Below, in pieces: positions 57,201 to 64,000 of a stretch of DNA of 64,000 bases. The stretch's first letter is position 1; each line of letters starts with the position of its first letter. Source of the stretch: Antedon mediterranea (Eukaryota > Echinodermata > Crinoidea > Comatulida > Antedonidae); the NCBI RefSeq assembly GCF_964355755.1, contig NC_092671.1:35791304-35855303 (forward strand), given 5' to 3'. A model generated the notes under the pieces. That model saw nothing but the letters and a program-made list of their open reading frames with translations. It ran no database searches and had not been told where the DNA came from. The translations under genes were made by a program, and so were the position numbers.

Positions 57201-58960
57201 TACGATACTTTCTACAGTAGGCCTAGGATTATATGTCAATTCACGTGATTGCCTTCGCGCACTCTTCTTCACACAAAATGTGTCGAGTCGAGGCTAATCG
57301 ACAGCTAGGCAAGTACGGCAAGACATTAAACTAAGTAGTAATTCATTGGACATAGCCCAAAGAAAGCTTAGACCCACAAGAATAAAGAATGTGTATAATT
57401 TGTGTACTGTATTTTTTTAATTCTGCTATTTTATTATCAAACAATATGCATGTACTCAAAGGAACTTTAAAAATGCGCGTATATGAACACATGAGATGGG
57501 AAGATTTGACCCACGAGAATAAAAAATGTATTTTTGTGTAATGTTTATTGTTTAATTTTGCTGACTTATTACTCGGATTGTGTCATACCAAAGATAGTGT
57601 AACTATCTTTGGTCATACCTAACACACACACGTCATGCACACCCACACAGCTACTACTAGAATAGACATGGGTTTAGAGACTAATAATTAGGCCTAATAG
57701 TATTAATAGAAACTATAGTTTTAACACGTAATTCTTTAGTAAAAAATTATATTAAAAACACCATAAACTAAAGGCTGATTATTTCGACAATCCACACAAA
57801 ACGCCGCTATTCTTCTATGAAATCGCACGCCGCAACAACAGCGGAGGATAGGCCTAGAATCGTACCGCACTTGTGTAATCACTTCTTGTTGCTATACGCT
57901 TGGGTGCACACGGAACAAGAAAATTTAACTGATGAATTATTCATGTTTATTTTGTGACGTTTCATGAGGGGGGTCCCCAACTTATGTACGAAAAAAAAAA
58001 TCGCATCCCGGACAATTGAAAACCAAGAAAGACATCAAACAACTTAAAGAACTAGCCAATGAAAGATCAGACTGGAAAAAACTGGAAAAAGAGATTTACG
58101 GAGCAGCCCAAGCGGAAATGTCGGCAGACTTTTCAGCGGAGAGGCAGTAATCATCATCATCAATAAATCTGACACCTATATATTGTAACATTGTGAAATA
58201 GGCCTACTAATAGTTATTATTAAAATGGTATAGCGCTATTTTAGTTTCCAACGATATCTTACCGATAAGAACTTTATGTTTTGTTTATTATGAATTCTTT
58301 TTGTGCCATATATTCTGTTGATAAAATAAATGTCATACCACTGCCATATTTGGGCATATCACTACCACATTTGGGCATATCACTACCATATTTAGATACA
58401 TCACGCTGTTTTTGTCAAACTTATAGTGTAGACAGAGCTTTAAAGTTGATGTGAATGTTAGTAATTCTCTCCTGCACTATCTTACTTTAATCATTAAAAT
58501 TACGTTTATATTATCATTATAGTGTATTTCCCAAACCAGAATACTGTAATTTATTATTAATTTACAATTTATTTACAAAACTAATGATACTATTTAAAAC
58601 AATTACTATATATTTTGAGTGCCCATCAATAAGTTGATGCTCAAACTAATGTTTTTATTTTTCTTTCAGGAGTACGAAGCTTTGAAAGACTCTGATCTTG
58701 ACATTGGAACTAACGACCAGTCTCTCATATGGTTTTTGCAACCGAAAGAAGCTGCTCGTATCATGACATCACCAGAAAACTACAAGCCACAAGAGCTTAT
58801 TGATGGCGTAGTTGTGAAGAAGTCTCAACAAGGAATTCCGTTCACTCCCAAACGTTACTCCCGTTGGAGGTCAAAGCGCATGAGCAGTAGACGACAGCAA
58901 TCGCGTACCGAATCAACAACAGAAGAAAAAGAATCCAACGTCAAATGCTCAATTATGTAA
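45296..58960 (+). CDS. PLP-dependent class V aminotransferase / cysteine-desulfurase-like protein with CaaX box (809 aa)
   Basis: Seventeen exons, all phases consistent: 45296-45869, 47678-47708, 48375-48618, 48849-48914, 49159-49224, 50178-50319, 51715-51760, 53057-53133, 53368-53441, 53551-53661, 54294-54545, 54882-54943, 55071-55124, 55379-55490, 56481-56657, 56768-56818, 58670-58960. Residues 1-191 form an acidic, Ser-rich extension with KRNVSF and KKVSFDD. The fold-type I enzyme follows: DYTASGR, GSGTTGAIHK, PYEHHSNLLPW (289-299), HEYGALSCWDYA with the PLP Asp370, and SPHKFVGGPGTPG with the Schiff-base Lys407. RGGCACAGP (550-558) aligns with the RxGxxCAxP loop holding the catalytic Cys of SufS-type desulfurases, so Cys555 is the candidate persulfide carrier. 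The tail is basic (KRYSRWRSKRMSSRRQQSR) and ends KCSIM, a farnesylation-type CaaX box. Inferred: membrane-tethered desulfurase-like enzyme; the substrate is unknown. AATAAA lies at 59297. Confidence 0.92.
46038..46147. repeat. Single unit of the CGACATAGTGA repeat in intron 1
   Basis: AACAAGGCC...GTCGCGTG...ACCGACCGACC...CGACATAGTGAGCTGTAGAG...CACGCGATTAAAAA, same layout as both ends of the 4465-5354 insertion. Looks like a ~100-bp SINE- or MITE-like unit. Confidence 0.6.
46483..47035. mobile_element. MITE family 2-like copy b (intron 1)
   Basis: Left end TTAAAGATGTATTGTCCCTT matches family 2. The interior has a perfect hairpin AACTTTGACT/AGTCAAAGTT (46848-46870), TTTTTGGTGAAAG..AATAACTATTA as in copy c, and a run of 15 G near 46997. 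The right end is less certain. Confidence 0.55.
47279..47607. mobile_element. MITE family 2, copy c (intron 1)
   Basis: GAAGATGTAGGCCTATTGTC at the left, GGGGGATAATATATCTTTAA at the right; imperfect terminal inversion (TTAAAGATRTA). No coding frame. Confidence 0.65.
51825..52002. mobile_element. MITE family 1, copy c with internal 21-bp array
   Basis: The left end AAGCTCCGTCTACACT belongs to family 1; the right end is missing. The internal unit GTGATATGCCCAAATATGGTA is repeated about seven times with a constant 21-bp step (51858, 51879, 51900, 51921, 51942, 51963, 51984). Other family members carry one to three such units. Confidence 0.85.
54082..54170. mobile_element. MITE family 1, copy d (intron 10)
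   Basis: AAGCTCTGTCTACACTGTCA and AGTGTAGACAGAGCTT enclose GTGATGTGCCTATATATGGG; only 89 bp, a minimal foldback form. Confidence 0.85.
56849..58180 (+). mobile_element. 5'-truncated LINE relic split by a TIR element (intron 16)
   Basis: LINE sequence is 56862-57062 plus 58014-58167, bounded by a 13-bp target duplication TCTGACACCTATA (56849-56861, 58168-58180). The frame around FRGRPRTTLQITLSNDLL continues after the inserted element as LKTKKDIKQLKELANERSDW to EIYGAAQAEMSADFSAERQ and a stop, then a (TCA)n tail. GRPRTTL...L..LA..R..W is typical of the last part of LINE reverse-transcriptase proteins. The frame is unbroken when the inserted element and one target copy are ignored. Confidence 0.85.
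57054..58013. mobile_element. Mutator-like long-TIR element, copy 2 (nested in the LINE)
   Basis: Element 57063-58004 (942 bp), inverted relative to copy 1 and nearly identical to it across the whole length, including the CCAAAGATAGT hairpin. ATCCCGGAC flanks both sides (57054-57062, 58005-58013). Because it interrupts an open LINE frame, the 9-bp duplication can be checked: TAT-CCC-GGA-CAA restores the frame only if CCCGGAC belonged to the target. Confidence 0.92.
58331..58440. mobile_element. MITE family 1, copy e (right half, intron 16)
   Basis: Three CATATTTGGGCATATCACTAC units followed by TTTTTGTCAAAC and AGTGTAGACAGAGCTT; the left terminus is missing. Confidence 0.75.
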
Positions 58961-59505
58961 CTGGAATTGCACAAACTGTAATATAGTTTTGTATATTTTT
59001 GATCAGTACAAATTTTGTATAAATTTTAAATGATACAGTTAAATTAAGTTAATTTATCAAACAGTTCATCAAAGTGTATTTTATAATCCTTTTTTTTTCA
59101 TTAAACTATTTACATTTTAAAATTAAAATAGGCAAAAAATATTCTATGTCTCAATAACACGCATGGGTAGAGCTTGAGATTACAGAAGTTATGAAAATAA
59201 GTGTTAATTTACTATGATTTTTATTACGCTTACAGACATTATTACACATTTTTAAATTATAGGAGTTCTGTTAAATCTGCAAAAGTTTGGAATTTTAATA
59301 AACTTCACTTAATACAATATTATTTGATAAAGTTAGTGTAAGCGTTCCCCTGATAACAACATTTCGAAGCGGATGTTATTTTATTGGTTTTAAAGCACCA
59401 TTTTATCAGACATTCCAACAATTTAAATTTAATTTAGTATCAAATGTCAAACCTGATTGAATACAGTGATGATGATTAGATATTGATATACGATTACTTA
59501 AGAGT
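58961..59505 (+). other. 3' UTR and flank of the aminotransferase-like gene
   Basis: AATAAA at 59297-59302 is a plausible poly(A) signal. No other feature. Confidence 0.5.
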
Positions 59506-59647
59506 AATATAGTACAGAGATTTTTTTCAAAAAGTTGCCAAAATATACATTTTTTAAATATGGTGAGGTGAAACGAGCAGAAAATATGTGATTCTGCGCA
59601 TATCAATTATTATCAGTTAAAAAACATTTCCCTGCACATAATAATGC

Positions 59648-60276
59648 TACGGTGGCTGATTTCCGCTAAAGAAACAATTATTTTATAATACGGCGTTATA
59701 TAACGCCGTAATTAGGGCGTTATAACACCGTATTAGGGCGTTATAACGCCCTAAATATACAATCTGTTCACACATACATACGCTTTGTGTCCAACTATGC
59801 CTATGTAGTGTATGGAGTCGAGTTATTTGCTTAAAAAATGTGTAACATTCACAAGGTTTTAAATATCTAATTTAATATCAAAACAATTTGTTTAAAGGTT
59901 TTTGTTAAGATAACGCAATCATAAAGTTACTGCGAAGATGATTTTAGACCACAAAATGTAAAAACAATGCATTAGAGAATCGCTGTACAAAATAAACGCG
60001 CACGCGTAGAGCGTGCAGGGAGCGCACAGCCAGAGCCGTTAAATTAAATGGATTTTGTATGTACTACGCATTGTATAATTAGGGCGTTATAACGCCCTAA
60101 TACGGCGTTATAACGCCGTATTATTATAAAATAAGTTCTTTTGATTGATTGATTGATTGATTGATTCTTTTATTTTTCACACAACATTCATAAAAATATA
60201 AATAAAAGATTAAGTACAATAAAGTGTGAAATCCATTCAAAGTCGCAACTTTCTTTGACGGAAATCAGCCACCGTA
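59648..60276. mobile_element. TA-flanked TIR element with palindromic GGCGTTATAACGCC units
   Basis: Element 59650-60274 (625 bp). Ends CGGTGGCTGATTTCCG and its complement, flanked by TA on both sides (59648-59649, 60275-60276), as expected of Tc1/mariner-type insertion. Just inside are palindromes ACGGCGTTATATAACGCCGT and TTAGGGCGTTATAACGCC(CTAA), at 59691-59755 on the left and 60078-60122 on the right. No transposase frame. Confidence 0.8.
60138..60166. repeat. (GATT)n microsatellite
   Basis: Six to seven tandem TTGA/GATT units inside the TIR element. Confidence 0.9.
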
Positions 60277-60849
60277 TATATGCTCCAAAATATCCACTTT
60301 TTAAAATTGCGCATTTATTGTGTTATCATAATCTTATAGAGCCATAGTAACTAGTTATGTCAAAAATAAAAGTCTCGAAATTACTGAAAGAACGACTCAA
60401 CTGACATTTTTCAAAAATCACCTTTTTAGCTTTTTGGGCTATTTAGGGAATGATACACCTTGTGGTATATTCAGATATTCAAAATTTTAACTAGAAATCA
60501 GAAATTTTAAAATCAAAATACCACTCAATTACAAGTGTGTGTTACTATTGTCACCAAAGACTAACTCAACGAAATACAAATGCCATGAAAGACTCACTCA
60601 AATGACATATTAACACATATTATCATAGGAAACCCATTCAAGTGCACAACAATGGTGTTAATTACAGCAAGCTGTGTAATGTTGTTGTTTTAAACATAAA
60701 ATAATTTGGTACTGCCCTACGAATAATTGTCAATAATTATTTTATTCAATACTCACTTAAACTTGTTTGGTTATTATTATATAATCTACACATGGGAAGA
60801 GCTAAAGCAAGAACACGTTTTTTTTTATTATCTCAAAACTTGCTTATTG

Positions 60850-61456
60850 ACATGCGCAGAACCCATTATTCGTTTCTGCGCATGTTTATTATGTTAGATA
60901 AACTGGTTACTGTAGCACAATTGACATGCGCAGAACCAATTATTCGTCTCTGCGCATGTTTGTTATGCAATAGTAACCATTTATGTCAAAACTGGTTACT
61001 ATAGCACAATTCACATTCGCCGCGAACCCATTATTCGCCTCTGCGCATGTTTATTATGCTATAGTAACCATTTATGTCAAAACTGGTTACATAGCACAAT
61101 TGACATGCGCAGAACCCATTAGTCGACTCTGCGTATGTTTATTATGCAATAGTAGGGTCGAAAATCGTACTATAGTACAGGGATTTTTTCAAAAAAATTG
61201 CCAATTTTCGACCTTTTTATTTTTCGATAAAACTGGTTACTATAGCACAATTAACATATGCAGAACCCATTATTCGCCTCTGCGCATGTTTATTATGCAA
61301 TAGTAACCATTTAAGTCAAAAAATAAGTGTCGAAAATCGGCCATTTTTCGAAAATTTTAAAAAATGGCAAATTTTCGACCTTTTTATTTTTCGATAAAAC
61401 TGGTTACTATAGCACAATTGACATGCGCAGAACCCATTATTCGCCTCTGCGCATGT
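60850..61456. repeat. Irregular array of TGCGCA-armed hairpins
   Basis: ACATGCGCAGA and TCTGCGCATGT face each other across 14 bases (ACCCATTATTCGYC type) at 60850-60885, 60924-60959, 61103-61138, 61254-61289 and 61421-61456; a sixth unit has a decayed left arm (right arm 61040-61050). Units are separated by AACTGGTTACTATAGCACAATT and TAATAGTAACCATTTATGTC-like spacers, spacing 74-167 bp. Open frames crossing the array are not genes. Confidence 0.85.
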
Positions 61457-62099
61457 TTATTATGCTAATCAAATCAATTTGCTTTATGCAGTTGAGTCGT
61501 TTCATGACGGGGCAGTATAGTACAGGGATTTTTTTTTTAAATTGCCAAAATATCTACTTTTTAAAATTGAATAATTATGCGATAATACTACCATATATGC
61601 AAATATATATTATCATCATCTTATAGAGCCATAGTACCTAGTTATGTCAAAAAATAAAAGTCTCGAAATTTGGCAATTTTTCCGAAAATTACAATAATAA
61701 TGTTATAATATTGCTATATATTTGTATATATAGAGCCATCGTATCCAGTTATGTCAACAAATGGGTGGAAATCTGGCCATTTTTCGAGAAAATAAATCCC
61801 TGTAATACAGTTAGTTCTCTTTTACACATTTAAATATGTAGTCATGTATAACAAAGTAAAACAAAATAATCTTTATGATCAGATAGAATAAAATTTTATG
61901 ACGGAATAAAAATTCAGAAAAATAATGTACAGAATTAAATGGTTTGGTGGTATAAGATACACTCCATCATATGATCATTCTTGTGATCAAATCTTGTGAT
62001 CAAATCATGTGTAATGAACATAATATCAACATCTCTATTTGTCTAAACTAAACCGAATTTATGCATCTGGTGTATCTACCAAGCTACCTTCTTTGTTTT

Positions 62100-62390
62100 C
62101 TACTCTTATTCAGACTCCATCCTGTCTCCTTTTGTTGTATTTCTTTTATTCCTGTCCACCCAGGCAGCACTTGCCAGTTCTTATACTATGACGTTATCCA
62201 AATTCCTTCACTTGCACTGATGAAGGGCTAGTGTTGCTCGAAAGCTCTGCTAACTTTTCGGGCTGTTTTACTTTATCGTTTTGATTTAGCTTTTCACTTT
62301 TTTTTAAATTTTCATTGAGATCTAGTCACTGATACCCACAGCATTGTCATTTTTTCAGTAATTTGCCTTTGGATTTATATATATATATAC
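62100..62390 (+). mobile_element. Possible Penelope-like element terminal fragment
   Basis: Contains a hammerhead-like core at 62217-62243 and the text GAGATCTAGTCACTGATACCCACAGCATTG, a diverged form of which lies in intron 7 of gene 3 (20554-20590). Penelope-like retroelements are known to carry hammerhead ribozymes; no protein-coding part remains here, so assignment is tentative. Confidence 0.35.
62217..62243 (+). ncRNA. Hammerhead-ribozyme-like core
   Basis: CTGATGA (62217), a short stem GGGC/GCTC around a loop, then GAAA (62240). Core boxes and stem II fit a type I minimal hammerhead; a 2-bp stem III (GC-TCT-GC) then TAA could follow. Stem I pairing is not evident, so activity is doubtful. 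Confidence 0.3.
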
Positions 62391-62670
62391 TTATACTGTA
62401 TACTCTTTTACCAAAATCAATCATCAAACTTATATATCAGTTACACACATTTTATCACTTTTAAACACGTATTATTTAAATCTCTGGGAGTTTATCTCAA
62501 TAACAAATAACAAACATTTAATAGTGGTATCAATTAATAAAACTTTTGGAAGACATCTAAATTGATGGAAGACAATCCTTATTTTGCCGATAGTTTAAAA
62601 CAAACTTTGGTTTTGATTATTTGACCTCTTTACATTTTCAATTTAGTTTTGGTGTATTTATGTTTATATT

Positions 62671-62874
62671 TTGATATACATTTATACACTACTATTGACT
62701 AGGGCATTAAAAAATGGAAAAGTAGACGAGGCAAGGGAAAGAGTTTGGTTAAAATGCTTAAAACCTAAAAAAGTACTTGATCAAGAAATATTGCATTGGA
62801 TTCAATTTGACCTTGATACCAGAACTAAAAAACAAATTGCTAAAACTAGAAATCAAATTGAATACATCACTTAA
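62671..62874 (+). other. Unassigned 67-codon open frame
   Basis: From GGCATTAAAAAATGG onward it reads ALKNGKVDEARERVWLKCL...KKQIAKTRNQIEYIT and stops just at the MITE. Composition is protein-like (charged helix), but no family, start or partner exon is recognised; a LINE relic or stray terminal exon is possible. Confidence 0.2.
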
Positions 62875-63030
62875 GCTCTGTCTACACTATTGTGATAAAA
62901 AAATGTAATGTGCCTATATATGGACATGGTGATGTCATACCACTATCATATTTGGGTATATCACCACTATATTTGGACACATTTTTCCTTTTTTTTTGGT
63001 CAAACTAGTTTGATAGTGTAGACAGAGCTT
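62873..63030. mobile_element. MITE family 1, copy f
   Basis: Complete: AAGCTCTGTCTACACTAT at the left, TCAAACTAGTTTGATAGTGT plus AGACAGAGCTT at the right, with GTGATGTCATACCACTATCA-type interior. Confidence 0.85.
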
Positions 63031-63065
63031 TAGAACACCTATTACCGGCACACCTTCAAAACTCA

Positions 63066-64000
63066 ACAAGGTGTCCCCCTAATAGAGATGTCCCATGGTT
63101 TGGCTGTGGTGTTAAAACATATCCCCTTGTTCTTTCAAGAGAAAGTATCCCCTCAATGGAGGTGTCCCGTGAAAATAGGGTTTGGCTGTGGTGTAAAAAC
63201 ATATCCCCTTGTTCTTTCAAGAGAAAGTATCCCCTCAATGGAGGTGTCCCGTGAAAATAGGGTTTGGCTGTGGTGTGAAAACATATCCCCTTGTTCTTTC
63301 AAGAGAAAGTATCCCCTCAATGGAGGTGTCCTGTGAAAATAGGGTTTGGCTGTAGTGTGAAAACACATCCCCTTGTTCTTTCAAGAGAAAGTGTCCCCCT
63401 AATAGAGGTGTCCCGTGAAAATAGGGTTTGGCTGTAGTGTGAAAACACATCCCCTTGTTCTTTCAAGAGAAAGTGTCCCCCTAATAGAGGTGTCCCGTGA
63501 AAATAGGGTTTGGCTGTAGTGTTAAAAACATATCCCCTTGTTCTTTCAAGAGAAAGTGTCCCCCTAATAGAGGTGTCCCGTGAAAATAGGGTTTGGCTGT
63601 GGTGTGAAAACATATCCCCTTGTTCTTTCAAGAGAAAGTATCCCCTCAATGGAGGTGTCCCGTGAAAATAGGGTTTGGCTGTGGTGTTAAAAACATATCC
63701 CCTTGTTCTTTCAAGAGAAAGTATCCCCTCAATGGAGGTGTCCCGTAAAAATAGGGTTTGGCTGTGGTGTTAAAACATATATTTTCTTGTTCGTTTCATG
63801 AGAAAGTATCCCCTCAATGGAGGTGTCCCGTGAAAATAGGGTTTGGCTGTAGTGTTAAAACACATCCCCTTGTTCTTTCAAGAGAAAGTGTCCCCCTAAT
63901 AGAGGTGTCCCGTGAAAATAGGATTTGGCTGTGGTGTAAAAACATATATTTTCTTGTTCGTTTCATGAGAAAGTATCCCCTCAATGGAGGTGTCCCGTGA
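63066..64000. repeat. 82-bp satellite array, continues beyond the window
   Basis: TGGCTGT anchors recur at 63101, 63183, 63265, 63347, 63429, 63511, 63594, 63676, 63759, 63844 and 63926, i.e. eleven units of 82-85 bp. Two linked variants exist: GTGGTG with AGTATCCCCTCAATGG (A) and GTAGTG with AGTGTCCCCCTAATAG (B). A sub-variant of A has TATATTTTCTTGTTCGTTTC. Open frames in four frames on both strands follow from the base content and the period not being a multiple of three. Confidence 0.95.

Larger units (their letters stand above)
59506..61800. repeat. Complex repeat field with TACAGGGATTTTT units
   Basis: ATAGTACAGRGATTTTTTTC...TTGCCAAAATAT occurs at 59510, 61172 and 61514. Pieces such as AAAATATCYACTTTTTAAAA also occur at 60288 and 61548, and GTCAAAAATAAAAGTCTCGAAA at 60359 and 61645. 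The TIR element at 59650 appears inserted in this field. No coding. Confidence 0.6.

Noticed and set aside
60792-61626. Open frames with repeated CAEPI..LCACLL text
   Set aside because: Produced by the hairpin array; frame breaks at each spacer and no start or splice context.
63056-64000. Overlapping open frames near the right edge resembling a repeat protein
   Set aside because: 82-bp period is not a multiple of three and frames open on both strands; satellite artefact.

Overview
The window is eukaryotic, not bacterial. Genes are broken into short exons with GT...AG introns, the DNA is AT-rich, and introns and intergenic stretches are crowded with LINE fragments, terminal-inverted-repeat elements, MITEs and satellites. 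The palindrome AGGCCT (usually TAGGCCTA) recurs about fifty times. With the gene content this suggests a marine invertebrate deuterostome, most likely an echinoderm. That placement is inference; no species can be named from the sequence alone.

Region 1 (about 1-36,250) is a tandem array of type-B carboxylesterase (cholinesterase-fold) genes, all on the plus strand. It holds the 3' half of one gene (1-1103), a triply damaged pseudogene (1676-5439), four intact close paralogs (starts at 8370, 12326, 17168, 22703) and one divergent paralog (30615-36244). Every complete copy has eight coding exons with the same intron phases (0,1,1,0,0,2,1) and a full Ser-Glu-His triad. The four close paralogs encode about 595-603 residues with a signal peptide, so they are probably secreted esterases. 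The first 5.4 kb is a recent segmental copy of 10,655-13,761.

Region 2 (36,250-45,295) has no confident gene: MITEs, a LINE 3' fragment, a possible first exon at 37,807, a short TIR element with a tRNA-like core, and a (TA)n tract.

Region 3 (45,296-58,960) is one 17-exon gene for a predicted 809-residue PLP-dependent class V aminotransferase/cysteine-desulfurase-like protein. It has a long acidic/serine-rich N-terminal extension and a C-terminal CaaX box (CSIM) after a basic stretch. Its introns carry nested transposons.

Region 4 (58,961-64,000) is repeats: a TA-flanked TIR element with palindromic GGCGTTATAACGCC-type units, an array of TGCGCA-armed hairpins, a candidate Penelope-like fragment with a hammerhead-like core, a MITE, and an 82-bp satellite running off the window.

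The most unusual items are (i) a Mutator-like long-TIR element whose three copies all sit in 9-bp target duplications ending in CCCGGAC; (ii) the desulfurase-like enzyme with a predicted farnesylation signal and PP1-docking-like motifs; (iii) a 182-bp higher-order repeat made of three 61-bp palindromic monomers.
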